In this document: piece by piece, positions 35,102-43,751 of the stretch
How the letters are laid out: each line of letters starts with the position of its first letter
Position numbering within the stretch: position 1 is the first letter of the stretch
Assembly (NCBI GenBank): GCA_016197365.1
Contig: JACPVS010000018.1
Location: 1 to 47,004, forward strand
Direction: 5' to 3'
DNA length: 47,004 nt
DNA from: Mycolicibacterium cosmeticum
Lineage (GTDB): Bacteria > Actinomycetota > Actinomycetes > Mycobacteriales > Mycobacteriaceae
Made by a program: the position numbers and the translations under genes
Notes under the pieces: generated by a model
Told to the model about the DNA's origin: nothing
The model's database searches: none
What the model saw: the letters and a program-made list of their open reading frames with translations, nothing else

Positions 35102-36725
35102 TGCCCTTGCCCAAGGTGGCCAGCAGTTCGCGGTACGGACCCACCAGATAGGCGGTGTCGCCCGCGGTCAGCTGGGTGTCGCGACGTGGATGCAGCCGCG
35201 TCGCGACACCTGGCCGGGTGATCGCGATGACGCGGGTCTGGGTGGACAGATCGGCCATCCGTACGCCGTCGAGTTCACTGCCCGGCTCCACGCGCACTCC
35301 GCCCAGCATGAACGAATGCTGCCCGACGGAGAACGTGCCGAACACCTGCAGGCCCAGGGCGGCGCCGATGAACCACGGCGCGGCCAGTTCCACCGTCGAG
35401 CGCACATTCTCGAACCCGAACCGTTGCGCCACGGCGGCACCGAGCGACCTGTCGTAGACGCGTAGCACCACCGGCTTGTTCATGGCGTGCTCGCGCAGCA
35501 CGATGCCGGTCTCGATGTTGACCATGTCGTTGGCGGTCAGCACGGCCACCGCGCGGGCCTGCCCGATGCGCGCCGACTCCAGCGTCCCGGGCAGGGTGGC
35601 GTCACCGAAGATCACCGGGACGTCGAGGCTGCGGGCGGTGGCCAGAAAGCGGTTGTCCTCATCGCTTTCGATGACGGCGACGTCGTAGCCGGCGTCCACC
35701 AAGTCGCTGACCACCCGGATGCCGAAGGACCCCAGGCCCACCACGATGATGTGGTCGCGCAGGTGCCGAGCCCGGCGCAGCCCTGCCGACTGGGCGAGGC
35801 GCCGGGACAGCAGCAGGTCGGCGATGAACGCCACCAGGATCGCGGTGGTGGTGACACCGGCGAACATCAGCCCGATACCCCAGATGCGCAGCCAGGACGG
35901 TTGATCGATGAAGCTGAAATCGCCGTAGCCGACGGTCGCGATGGTCTCGGTGCTGAAGTACAGGGCGTCGATCCAGCTCATCCCCGGCGGGCGCTGATAG
36001 GTGAACCGCAGCAGGATCGTCGATCCGATCAGCAGCGTCATCGACGCCGCGAACGCACGGTAGAACATCGGGTTGATGTCGTCGCGCAGCACCCGCACCC
36101 CGTCGGTCACCCGTCGCCATGGCCTGCGTACCTTGTTGTGGCCCAGTGGTTTCGACACGGCAATATGTTGGGCCGCCAGCTCGTCGGCGGTGCCGATCAT
36201 GGCCGTCCAGTCGCCTTCGCGGACGGTGACGTCGCGGCCCGGGCACGCGGTGACCGTCGAGTCGCGGTGGATCACCGCGACCGGGGCCAGGTCGCCGTAG
36301 ATCTCGCGCAGGGTGGCATCGCGGGGGACGTCGGCCCCGGAGACGACGAAGTCGATGCCGGCCACCGAGATGGTGTGGGTGGTGCGATCCAGGCAGGCCT
36401 CGACCACCGACGGGGCGGCCAGATCGGCGACGTCCAGGATAGCGCCGGGTCCGTTGCCGAACGCGACGGCCTCGCGCAGCACGCCATTGGCCAGGCGGGC
36501 CACCACCCGCACGTCAGGGCTCAGCTGCCGTGCCAGCAGGGCGATTTCGAGGTTGACGGCATCGTCGTCGCCGACGCACACCACCGCGGTGGCCGCCGGG
36601 ACATCGGCGTCGGCCAGGGTGCGCGGATCCTGCAGGGGGACGACGGTTGCGCCCGCACCGCGCAGCTCACCGGCGATGCGCTCGGCCAGCGCATCCGTGC
36701 CGCACACGATGATGTGGCCCTGCAT
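35082..36725 (-). CDS. Potassium channel/TrkA-N (RCK) two-domain protein
   Basis: 547 residues. An N-terminal Rossmann RCK domain (MQGHIIVCGTDALAER) is followed by a two-helix pore with selectivity filter TVGYGD at residues 264-269. A second Rossmann RCK domain (DHIIVVGLGSFGIRVV, acidic ESDEDNR) and a C-terminal TrkA-C-like end (ITRPGVATRLHPRRDTQL) follow. It probably forms a K+ channel gated by a nucleotide or ion. The start is the ATG at 36725 in frame with the Rossmann repeat. The cupin gene ends 10 nt upstream. It is not in the M. tuberculosis block as I recall it. Confidence 0.92.
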   Translation of the reverse strand: MQGHIIVCGTDALAERIAGELRGAGATVVPLQDPRTLADADVPAATAVVCVGDDDAVNLEIALLARQLSPDVRVVARLANGVLREAVAFGNGPGAILDVADLAAPSVVEACLDRTTHTISVAGIDFVVSGADVPRDATLREIYGDLAPVAVIHRDSTVTACPGRDVTVREGDWTAMIGTADELAAQHIAVSKPLGHNKVRRPWRRVTDGVRVLRDDINPMFYRAFAASMTLLIGSTILLRFTYQRPPGMSWIDALYFSTETIATVGYGDFSFIDQPSWLRIWGIGLMFAGVTTTAILVAFIADLLLSRRLAQSAGLRRARHLRDHIIVVGLGSFGIRVVSDLVDAGYDVAVIESDEDNRFLATARSLDVPVIFGDATLPGTLESARIGQARAVAVLTANDMVNIETGIVLREHAMNKPVVLRVYDRSLGAAVAQRFGFENVRSTVELAAPWFIGAALGLQVFGTFSVGQHSFMLGGVRVEPGSELDGVRMADLSTQTRVIAITRPGVATRLHPRRDTQLTAGDTAYLVGPYRELLATLGKGTRATTG

Positions 36726-36735
36726 GCCGCACAGA

Positions 36736-37182
36736 TTAAAGGCTCGGAGCGGACAGCGCGAAGTCTGCGAAGTCGAATCCCGGTACCACCACGCAGCTGA
36801 CCAGGGTCGGCTCCCCGTCTCGGGGTTTGGCGCGCTGCCACTGCCCGGGCGGGACCAGCACCTGCGGCTGCTCGCCGGCCGCGATATCGGCACCCAACAG
36901 CAGCTCGGCCGCGGTGTCCTGGGTGGGCCCGACCTCCAGGAGCAGCGGGCTGCCTCGGTGGTACATCCACAACTCGGCGCTGCGGACGGTGTGCCAGGCC
37001 GACTGCTGACCGGGCATCAGCAGGAACAGGATGGCCGTTCCCGCACTGCGCGGGCCGGTGTACTCCGGGGGTAGCGCCGACTGTGGCGTGGTCAGCGCGC
37101 TGCGCCACGTCTCGGCGTACCAGCCGCCCTCCGGATGCGGGGACAAGTCCAGTTGCCGGGCCCAATCGGGCAGATCGGTCAT
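36736..37182 (-). CDS. Cupin-fold DUF985 protein
   Basis: 148 residues. DUF985/cupin_5 features: LDLSPHPEGGWYAETWRS, TAILFLLMPGQQSAWHTV, then ELWMYHRGSPL and VLVPPGQWQRAKP. The fold is a small beta barrel that may bind a metal or sugar-like ligand; the reaction is unknown. It is co-directional with the channel gene (10-nt gap) and may be cotranscribed with it. Its start faces the small membrane protein gene across a 42-bp divergent gap. Confidence 0.85.
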   Translation of the reverse strand: MTDLPDWARQLDLSPHPEGGWYAETWRSALTTPQSALPPEYTGPRSAGTAILFLLMPGQQSAWHTVRSAELWMYHRGSPLLLEVGPTQDTAAELLLGADIAAGEQPQVLVPPGQWQRAKPRDGEPTLVSCVVVPGFDFADFALSAPSL

Positions 37183-37224
37183 GGCAACCCAGACTACGGT
37201 GACCGACCCGATAACCTGGGCCGT

Positions 37225-37635
37225 ATGGCACGTCTGCGCCCCGGCTGGCTCGTGGCTTTCTGCGCGCTCGTGCTGATCGTGAGCGCCTGGCTGCCCTGGC
37301 TCACCACACACGGCGGTCGAGCGACTGCCATCGGCGGCAAAGCGGGTGTCATCGAGGTGCCCCCGCCTGGTTTCGGTGTCGGGCAGTTGACGGTGCTGCT
37401 GGCCTCGACGCTCATCGTGGCGGCCGCGATGGCCGCGCAGCGCCTGTCGCCGCGGCTGGCTTCGTCTGCCGCCCTGTCGCTTTCGCTGATCATCGCCGCG
37501 CTGATCGGTTGGTACTTCCGGCTGTATGTGCACGCACCCATCGCCGCGGGGTACGGGCTCTTCGTCGCTGCCGGCGCGGTGGCCGTCGCTGCCGTGTTGT
37601 CGGTGCTGACCATGGTGGCGGCGTGGGGTGAGTGA
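37225..37635 (+). CDS. Small four-helix membrane protein (Rv0912-like)
   Basis: 136 residues from the ATG at 37225; the longer upstream frame overlaps the divergent cupin gene and looks non-coding. About four membrane helices (first AFCALVLIVSAWLPWL). No catalytic motif. The position matches Rv0912 in the conserved block, whose role is unknown to me. An ATAACC sequence 9 bases before the ATG could be a -10 box for a near-leaderless mRNA. The next gene overlaps its 3' end by 8 bp. Confidence 0.8.
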   Translation: MARLRPGWLVAFCALVLIVSAWLPWLTTHGGRATAIGGKAGVIEVPPPGFGVGQLTVLLASTLIVAAAMAAQRLSPRLASSAALSLSLIIAALIGWYFRLYVHAPIAAGYGLFVAAGAVAVAAVLSVLTMVAAWGE

Positions 37636-38203
37636 GTTCGTGAAGCCGGTGGTGCTCACCGGGCAGCGCTGGGTGACGCTGGAACCGCTGACCACCGAGC
37701 ACATCGACGAGATTGCCGATGCCTGCGTCGACGGCGATGACCTGTGGTTCACCAGCGCCCCGACACCCGCGACGGCGGCAGACTGGGTGCGGGCGCGACT
37801 GTCCGATCGTGACCTGTTTGCGTTCGTGGTGCGCTCGTTGGATGGCACGCTGGCCGGGTCGTCGAGCTATCTGCACATAGACGGGCCGAACCGCCGCTTG
37901 GAGATCGGGCACACCTGGTACCGCGCGTCGGTGCGGCGCACCGGGGTGAACACCGAAGCCAAACTGCTGCTGCTCGGCCACGCCTTCGACGAGTTGCACT
38001 GTGTGGCAGTCGAATTCCGCACGCACTTCTTCAACGCCACCAGCCGGGCGGCCATCGAGCGACTCGGGGCTAAGCGCGACGGCATCCTGCGCAGCCACCA
38101 AGTACTGCCCGACGGGTCGCGGCGGGACACTGTCGTCTACTCGATCCTGGACATCGAATGGCCCGCGGTGCGCAACAACCTGCGGTTCCGGCTGGACCGC
38201 TAG
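37628..38203 (+). CDS. GNAT-family N-acetyltransferase (RimJ/RimL type)
   Basis: 191 residues from GTG (another GTG at 37639 is possible). It resembles the RimJ/RimL GNAT subgroup, with strand LEIGHTWYRASVRRTGVNTE preceding the acetyl-CoA loop and FDELHCVAVEFRTHFFNATS in the C-terminal lobe. It transfers an acetyl group to an amine of an unknown substrate. It overlaps the membrane protein gene by 8 nt and is followed by the Cys-rich mini-gene 80 bp later. Not recalled from the M. tuberculosis block. Confidence 0.87.
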   Translation: MSEFVKPVVLTGQRWVTLEPLTTEHIDEIADACVDGDDLWFTSAPTPATAADWVRARLSDRDLFAFVVRSLDGTLAGSSSYLHIDGPNRRLEIGHTWYRASVRRTGVNTEAKLLLLGHAFDELHCVAVEFRTHFFNATSRAAIERLGAKRDGILRSHQVLPDGSRRDTVVYSILDIEWPAVRNNLRFRLDR

Positions 38204-38283
38204 CTGCGGACATGGTGAATCCGGTGTGCGGGTGACCGCACCGGCCTACCGTGGAACGATCAGCGCGCTCAAAGGAGGCGACC

Positions 38284-38457
38284 ATGCCAGGACGCGATCA
38301 TCACGGTCGAGACCGTGATCCCCACATCGAAGTCGATTTCGACCAGCCCGCCGCGCGGCCGGCGCCACAGGCCCGCGTTGCCTGCGGTTGTCATTGCGGG
38401 ACGTGTAGCGGCAGCGGGCACTGCCACAACATGAGCAGCGGCTGCAACGTCAGGTGA
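38284..38457 (+). CDS. Cys/His-rich mini-protein with a strong ribosome binding site
   Basis: 57 residues. AAAGGAGG lies 5 nt before the ATG, one of the best ribosome binding sites in the window. The N-terminal half is His/Asp-rich (DHHGRDRDPH). The C-terminus packs six Cys (34, 36, 38, 41, 47, 54) with His37, His46 and His48 in a CxCHCxxC...HCH array, resembling a metal-binding knuckle. It does not match mycobacterial metallothionein MymT as I remember it. Metal binding or a regulatory zinc role is inferred. It converges with the HxlR gene, overlapping by 8 bp. Confidence 0.75.
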   Translation: MPGRDHHGRDRDPHIEVDFDQPAARPAPQARVACGCHCGTCSGSGHCHNMSSGCNVR

Positions 38458-39298
38458 GCACGCCGATATCCCTGCCGCGCAACGGCTCCCCGCACTGATC
38501 ACAGGCCAGCGCGGCGTGAAATTCGCTGCCGCACACGGTATGCGTGATGTCGACCGCCGGGCCCTCGGATTCGGCGAGCCAGCGCTGCGCCCAATCCAGC
38601 GCCGTGACCAGGACGGGCAGCACCGCGCGCCCCTTCTCGGTCAGCCGGTAGCGGGCGTCGAGGACTTCGTTGGTCACCAGAATCTGCAGCCGATCGGACA
38701 GCGAACCGGGTGGGGCGCCGAGCTGTTCCGCGAAATCGGTGAATCGGTTGGTGCCGACGAAGGCCGCGACCATGACGGCGAAGGACCACCGGTTGCCGAG
38801 AATCATCATGGTCTGGGGGAACAGGGCCGCCCGGTCACCGTGTGACCGCCGCCGGGTGGTGGCCACCGGCATGGAACGCGCCCACGATCCGCTCGGGCCC
38901 CAGCGGGCCTCCAATGTCTTCTCGGAGGTGGTTTCGCCGCACCCGCCGCAGGTCAGGACGGGGGCGAAGGCGGCGCCACATCCGTTGTGCCGCATGGCCG
39001 GCAACGTGTGTTCGGGTACCCAGCGACGCTCCCACGCCCAGATGGACACCAGCACCGGCCACAGCGCACGGCCGCGCGGGGTCAGCAGATACTGACGCCC
39101 AGAGCGTTCCAGCAGCGCGTCGGACGTCATGCTTCGCAGCCGCGCCGTCAGCACCGCGCTGGATATCGGCAGTCGCGCGGCGAATTCGCTGAACCGGGAC
39201 GCGCCCAACAACGCCTGCTGGGTGATCAACAACGTCCACTCGTCGCCGAGCAGCCCCAGCATCCTGCCAACGGCATTGACATCCGGGCCGGGCTCCAT
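38450..39298 (-). CDS. Tandem-duplicated HxlR-family regulator with two zinc-ribbon-like tails
   Basis: 282 residues. Two HxlR winged-helix modules in one chain: residues about 5-105 (LGDEWTLLITQQALLGASRF) and about 165-260 (LGNRWSFAVMVAAFVGTNRF). Each is followed by a Cys-rich end (CGAAFAPVLTCGGCGE; CGSEFHAALACDQCGE), perhaps a zinc-binding knuckle. HxlR proteins normally dimerise, so the fused pair may act as a built-in dimer. The ATG at 39298 shares TGATG with the upstream oxygenase stop; a slightly earlier ATG at 39310 is also possible. Probably cotranscribed with the oxygenase and thiolase and likely regulates them. Confidence 0.88.
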   Translation of the reverse strand: MEPGPDVNAVGRMLGLLGDEWTLLITQQALLGASRFSEFAARLPISSAVLTARLRSMTSDALLERSGRQYLLTPRGRALWPVLVSIWAWERRWVPEHTLPAMRHNGCGAAFAPVLTCGGCGETTSEKTLEARWGPSGSWARSMPVATTRRRSHGDRAALFPQTMMILGNRWSFAVMVAAFVGTNRFTDFAEQLGAPPGSLSDRLQILVTNEVLDARYRLTEKGRAVLPVLVTALDWAQRWLAESEGPAVDITHTVCGSEFHAALACDQCGEPLRGRDIGVLT

Positions 39299-40785
39299 CA
39301 GTCCCGCCAACGCCGCAGCTCCGAGCCGGGTGCCCAGGTCGAATGGGTTCCGCTCGAAACCCGTTCCGGTAGTTCAAGTTTGCACACCGGACCGTCTGAC
39401 AGGCGGGCGGCGTCGAACACCAGGCAAAAGGACGCGTCGGCCGTCATGTCGGTGGTGATGGTGACGAGGTAGCCGTCATCTTCGGCGCTGCTACCGATTC
39501 GGGGCGCCATCGCCGTCTCGCTGCCGTACACGCCGTCGGCGAAGGTGTAGCGCTGCTCGGATCCGGTGTGCAGGTCATGTCGTACCAACCCGTCGAACAG
39601 GAACCAGCCCGGCTTCCCGGTCGCGGCATAGGTGTAGCGATAATCTTTGGCTGCGCAGGTCGGGTTGATCATGCCGAATTCGGTGAGGCTGTCGGACAAT
39701 TGCTCTTCGCGCGTCTGCCCGGTGACCAGGTTGAACCGCCAGCGGTGCAGCCGGGTCTGCATCCCGTCCAGCGACAGGTACCGGAAGAACCGTTGCCACT
39801 TGCGGTCCATGCCGAAGTCGGCGTCGTCGACGGTGGGTTCCGGTGACCCCTGGAAGAACCCGTCCAGCACGATCTCGTCGCCGTCCTCGAAGGCGTTGGT
39901 GAAGTGCAGGACATAGGTGGTGTCGGCCTCGAACCACCGGACCGGCCCACCACGCCTGGGCAACACAGCGAACCGCGACGGCAGATCCCGGTGCAGACGG
40001 GGGATGTGCGCGTTGTGCTTGAGCATCTCGGCATCCCAGAACAACGGGAAATCGTTGAGGATCACATAGTTCTCGGTGAACGCCATGTCGTGTGGCAGCC
40101 GTGGGCCGGGCAGCTCGACATCGACGTAATGCACCAGGGTATTGGTCGCGTCGACCACGCCGTAGTGCATGTACGGGGACTGCTTGCCGTAGTTGAAGAA
40201 CAGCAGCTCATCACCGTCGACCTTGGGATGCGCGGAGACGCCCATATCGGCAGGGAAGCCGCCGGAGAAGTCCTCCTTGCCCAGCGTTGCCCCGGTGTAG
40301 GGATCCACCCGGTACAGGTCCCCGCACTGGTAGAAGCTGGTCAGCGCCACCCCGCGGTGCACGGTGACATCGGTCGACGACGCATCCTTCATCAAGGTCC
40401 TTGCGCCCCAACCGTACTCACGCCGCGCCAGCTCGACGGGCTCGGCGATGCCCGGCCACAGCGGGCCGCCCGCCACGTTCTCGGCGAGCAGGCCGTCGGT
40501 CTGGATGAAGCGGTTGCGGTAGAACGCCTTTCCGTCCCGGAAGCCGACGATGTGCAGCATGCCGTCACCGTCGAACGGGTGATAAGTCTTGAAGGCAGGA
40601 TGTAGCGGATTCTCGGTGTTGCGCAGGTATATCCCGTCCAGATCGGTGGGGATCTCACCCTCGACGGCGCGGAGGTCCTCGGCATCCCATTCGGTGGTCT
40701 GCGGCCGCCACGCACCGCTGCGGTATGGGTGGGTGTCGTCCTCGGGCAGGGTGGACAGGTATTTCGCGACAACTTCTACGTTCAT
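39298..40785 (-). CDS. Carotenoid-oxygenase-family (RPE65-type) dioxygenase (Rv0913c-like)
   Basis: 495 residues. Members cleave C=C double bonds of carotenoids, stilbenes or related compounds using a non-heme Fe(II) held by four histidines. Candidate His ligands appear at expected spacings (SAHPKVDG; LPHDMAFTENY; HFTNAFEDG; near the C-terminus SSGTHSTW). GGGGG lies 5 nt before the ATG, and TGATG couples it to the thiolase stop. It matches Rv0913c by family and by pairing with the thiolase. Substrate unknown; a lignin- or lipid-derived alkene is as plausible as a carotenoid. Confidence 0.88.
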   Translation of the reverse strand: MNVEVVAKYLSTLPEDDTHPYRSGAWRPQTTEWDAEDLRAVEGEIPTDLDGIYLRNTENPLHPAFKTYHPFDGDGMLHIVGFRDGKAFYRNRFIQTDGLLAENVAGGPLWPGIAEPVELARREYGWGARTLMKDASSTDVTVHRGVALTSFYQCGDLYRVDPYTGATLGKEDFSGGFPADMGVSAHPKVDGDELLFFNYGKQSPYMHYGVVDATNTLVHYVDVELPGPRLPHDMAFTENYVILNDFPLFWDAEMLKHNAHIPRLHRDLPSRFAVLPRRGGPVRWFEADTTYVLHFTNAFEDGDEIVLDGFFQGSPEPTVDDADFGMDRKWQRFFRYLSLDGMQTRLHRWRFNLVTGQTREEQLSDSLTEFGMINPTCAAKDYRYTYAATGKPGWFLFDGLVRHDLHTGSEQRYTFADGVYGSETAMAPRIGSSAEDDGYLVTITTDMTADASFCLVFDAARLSDGPVCKLELPERVSSGTHSTWAPGSELRRWRD

Positions 40786-41975
40786 CAGACCCCCTGGGAA
40801 ACAACGAAACTGACAGTAGTGGCGGTACTGCCACCGAAGTTCAACGTGCCGAACGTCGTTGCGTCGTCGACCTGATAGTCTCCGGCGGTTCCGCTCACCT
40901 GCTTGGCGGCATCGAGCACCATCCGGACCCCGGTGGCGCCGACGGGGTGCCCGCCACCGATCAGTCCACCGCTGGGGTTGATCGGCAGCCGGCCACCGAT
41001 CTCGATCTCCCCGTTTTCGATGGCCTTCCACGATTCGCCCGGGCCCGTCAGTCCGATGTGGTCGATCGCGAGGTATTCACTGGGAGTGAAGCAGTCGTGC
41101 ACCTCGAACCCGTCGACGTCGTCCAGGGTGACCCGAGCGCGGGTCAATGCGTCCAAGACGGCGCTCCGGACATGCGGCAGCACATAGGGATCGGCGGCGG
41201 CGCGGTCCAGCTTCTGCTGCAGTCCGAGTCCGACGGTGCGATGCCCCCAGCCGTCGATACGCCCGAGCGGACGCGCGTCGGGGTGCTCCCGCAGATAGCC
41301 GTCGGTCACCAGCACGACGCCGGCGCCGCCGTCGGTCATCTGGCTGCAGTCCATCCGCCGGATGCGGCCCTCGACCACCGGGTTGTCCGCATCGGGTGCC
41401 CAGCCCCGCGTCTGCGCGTTCGGGTTGGCCTTCGCGTTGGCGTAGTTCAGCGTGGAGAGGGCGTCGAGGTGGATGTCGTCCAGGCCGTATCGGCGGTCGT
41501 ACTCGTCGGCGATCCGGGAGAACATGTACGGCCACATGAAGGTGGCGTCCGCGCCTTCGTGTCCGGTCCAGGCGGCCGCGCCGAGATACCGCGCGGCGGC
41601 GTCGCCGGGCACCGTTTTCTCCAGTTCGACGCCGAGCACCAAGGCGCTGTCGTAGTTTCCGGCCCGCAGGTCGGCGATCGCGGCGAGCACGGCGATGCTG
41701 CCCGACGCGCAGGCCGCTTCATGCCGGGACGCGGGGATGTCCCAGAGCCCGTCATCGACGGAGGCCGGCATGGCGCCGAGGTGCCCCTGTCCGGCGAACA
41801 TCTCGCCGAAGGCGTTGGCGACGTGCACGACGCCGATGTCGACGGGTCGGGTCTCCGCGGCGGCCAGCGTTTCACGGACGACCTCGGCCGTCAGGGCAGC
41901 GACGTCGGCGCCCTCACGATGCAGGTTGCGCGCGAAGTCGCTCTGATAGCCGCCCAAGATCCAGACGCCGCCCAT
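40785..41975 (-). CDS. Thiolase-family protein (Rv0914c-like, SCP2/lipid-transfer type)
   Basis: 396 residues. Catalytic Cys89 in EAACASGSIAV and the C-terminal GGGHPVGATGVRM segment are intact. A His at the start of the last block (DCFTPSEY; NPSGGLIGGGHP) completes the usual active site. The length and GWGHRTVGL-type core suit the SCP2-like thiolase/lipid-transfer subgroup rather than a classic FadA. It is the first gene of a three-gene operon (thiolase, oxygenase, HxlR) linked by TGATG overlaps. Cleavage or condensation of an acyl-CoA made after oxygenase cleavage is a reasonable inference. Confidence 0.9.
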   Translation of the reverse strand: MGGVWILGGYQSDFARNLHREGADVAALTAEVVRETLAAAETRPVDIGVVHVANAFGEMFAGQGHLGAMPASVDDGLWDIPASRHEAACASGSIAVLAAIADLRAGNYDSALVLGVELEKTVPGDAAARYLGAAAWTGHEGADATFMWPYMFSRIADEYDRRYGLDDIHLDALSTLNYANAKANPNAQTRGWAPDADNPVVEGRIRRMDCSQMTDGGAGVVLVTDGYLREHPDARPLGRIDGWGHRTVGLGLQQKLDRAAADPYVLPHVRSAVLDALTRARVTLDDVDGFEVHDCFTPSEYLAIDHIGLTGPGESWKAIENGEIEIGGRLPINPSGGLIGGGHPVGATGVRMVLDAAKQVSGTAGDYQVDDATTFGTLNFGGSTATTVSFVVSQGV

Positions 41976-41992
41976 GACCGCGACGCTACTAC

Positions 41993-42005
41993 AACTAACA
42001 GAGTT
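41993..42005. promoter_or_regulatory. AACT-N5-AGTT inverted repeat upstream of the thiolase operon
   Basis: AACTAACAGAGTT lies 18-30 bases upstream of the thiolase ATG on its leader side. It could be an operator for the HxlR protein of the same operon. The arms are only four bases, so the call is tentative. Confidence 0.25.
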
Positions 42006-42137
42006 ATTCGGGAAGATTCTTCGGCGAAAAGTGTCGACTTCCGAGGTCGCCGCAACTCATACCGTTGTGAAGACGACAGGATTGGGCGCGGGCGATTCGG
42101 GGAACCCACCCAGCAAATCGGTAGGGGGAGAGATCAG

Positions 42138-42272
42138 ATGATGGAAATGGCGATCTTCGCTGCTGGCATGACCAGCGGCGTTGCGATGATCAAGCTGTTC
42201 GTCAACATCAATCGGTCCGGCGAGCAGGCTATCGAGCGGATGCGTCAGCAATGGGAAGCCGGTTCCCGCTGA
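42138..42272 (+). CDS. Small hydrophobic protein
   Basis: 44 residues. GGGGGAGAGA lies just before the tandem ATG-ATG, a clear ribosome binding site. Residues 3-24 are hydrophobic enough for one membrane helix (MAIFAAGMTSGVAMIKLFV); the tail is polar and charged (EQAIERMRQQWEAG). Not a family I recognise. The strong start context makes it more likely real than most short open frames here. Confidence 0.6.
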   Translation: MMEMAIFAAGMTSGVAMIKLFVNINRSGEQAIERMRQQWEAGSR

Positions 42273-42334
42273 CGCGTTTTTCGCGTACCCGACTACTCGC
42301 ATCGCCGGCGGGATGACTTCATAGCCTCGGATAT

Positions 42335-42604
42335 ATGAGCACCGCGTCATTCGGGCACCACCACCTGCCCGTTCCTGCTGCGTCGGGGGCGCTTCTGACC
42401 ACCGTCGCGACGGTGGTTCTGCTGTTCGGCGGCGGGGCGCTGCTCACCCAGCACCCCGCCGCGGGTTCCGCGCCCGGCGGCGCCACGTCCTATCACTCCG
42501 GTGCCCAGCCGGTGCCCGCCTGTTCCTCCGATGTCCTGCACGGCGCCGCAGATCCGCAGGTCTATCCGGCGGTCGCGCGCCCCATCCCACGGCGGGTGTG
42601 CTGA
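42335..42604 (+). CDS. Possible small secreted/membrane-anchored protein
   Basis: 89 residues. One hydrophobic stretch (LLTTVATVVLLFGGGALLTQ) near the N-terminus could be a signal or anchor; the remainder is Pro/Ala/Gly-rich with two Cys. No clear ribosome binding site, and the 3' end nearly reaches the ligase gene start. The high GC could open this frame by chance, so it is only moderately supported. Confidence 0.4.
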   Translation: MSTASFGHHHLPVPAASGALLTTVATVVLLFGGGALLTQHPAAGSAPGGATSYHSGAQPVPACSSDVLHGAADPQVYPAVARPIPRRVC

Positions 42605-42647
42605 CCGGTCCGGTTTGCGGGCACGCCACCTGGGGGAATCCCCGGAC

Positions 42648-43751
42648 ATGGCTGAACATCCGACGGTCGGCGTGGAAGAGGAATTCCTCCTCGTCGACCC
42701 CGGCACCGGTGAACCTGTGCCCCGCAACCGCGAGGTGGCGGCGCACGCCGAACGCCGCGGCATCGACTTGCAGCTGGAGCTGACCAGCTGCCAGGTCGAG
42801 ACGACCTCCCCGGTGGCGCACAGGGCCGAGGAGTTGCGCAGCGCGCTGTCCGCCTTGCGCGGTGGCGCGGCGAGGGCGGCAGACGAAGCCGGTGCGCGCC
42901 TGCTCGCGGCGGGGGTACCGCCAACTGTGCCGCTGGAGTTTCCGCTCACCGACAAGCCGCGGTACCGGGAGATCGGCGAGCGGTTCGGCATGATCGCCCA
43001 TGAACAGGGCATCTGCGGCTGCCATGTGCACGTCGCCGTCCCCGACAAGGCGACCGGCATCGCGGTGAGCAACCGGCTGCGGCCGTGGTTGCCCACGCTG
43101 CTGGCGCTGTCGGCCAATTCCGCGGTGTACCGCAGCGCCGACACCGGGTACGCGAGCTGGCGCAGCGTGTTGTGGGCGCGCTGGCCCAGTGCCGGGCCGC
43201 CGCCGCATTTCGAGTCCGCCGCGGAGTACGACGCGCTGGTCGAGATCATGCTCGCATCCGGCGCCGCGCTCGATGACGGCATGGTCTATTGGGACGTGCG
43301 CCCGTCGGCGAAGTTCCCGACCGTCGAGGTCCGCGTCGCGGACGTGCCCGCGACGGTCGCCGACACCGTCCTGCTGGCGGCACTGGTGCGCGCCCTGGTG
43401 ATGACGGCGCTCGACGACATCGAACAGGGCCGGCCGGAGAAGCCGCTGTCGTCCCACGCCCTGGCCGCCGCGTATTGGCGAGCGTCGCGAGATGGCTTGG
43501 GCGGCTTCGCCGTTGATCTGATCGACAGCCACGCGCTGGTGCCTGCACCGCACATGCTGAGAACGATGGTCGAGCGGGTGACGCCGGCGTTGGAGGCTGT
43601 CGGCGATCATGACACGGTGACCGCAGAGGTGCGGCGCGTGCTGGCCGAGGGCAATGGTGCCACCCGGCAACTGGCCGCGTGGCAGCGCCGCGGCGACGTG
43701 TCCGATGTCATCGACGACGCGGCCCGCGCGACGCTGGCCGGCGTCGGCTGA
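42648..43751 (+). CDS. Carboxylate-amine ligase, YbdK/GCS2 family
   Basis: 367 residues. Members of the glutamate-cysteine ligase type 2 fold form an amide from a carboxylate and an amine using ATP. Motifs: GVEEEFLLVDPGTGE at the start, EQGICGCHVHVAVPD in the middle and RSADTGYASWRSV later. The ATG at 42648 is chosen because it starts the conserved GVEEEF segment; GGGGGA lies about 10 nt upstream. M. tuberculosis has a similar protein (Rv0433). Mycobacteria use mycothiol rather than glutathione, so a role in glutathione synthesis is unlikely; the true substrate is unknown. Confidence 0.88.
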   Translation: MAEHPTVGVEEEFLLVDPGTGEPVPRNREVAAHAERRGIDLQLELTSCQVETTSPVAHRAEELRSALSALRGGAARAADEAGARLLAAGVPPTVPLEFPLTDKPRYREIGERFGMIAHEQGICGCHVHVAVPDKATGIAVSNRLRPWLPTLLALSANSAVYRSADTGYASWRSVLWARWPSAGPPPHFESAAEYDALVEIMLASGAALDDGMVYWDVRPSAKFPTVEVRVADVPATVADTVLLAALVRALVMTALDDIEQGRPEKPLSSHALAAAYWRASRDGLGGFAVDLIDSHALVPAPHMLRTMVERVTPALEAVGDHDTVTAEVRRVLAEGNGATRQLAAWQRRGDVSDVIDDAARATLAGVG

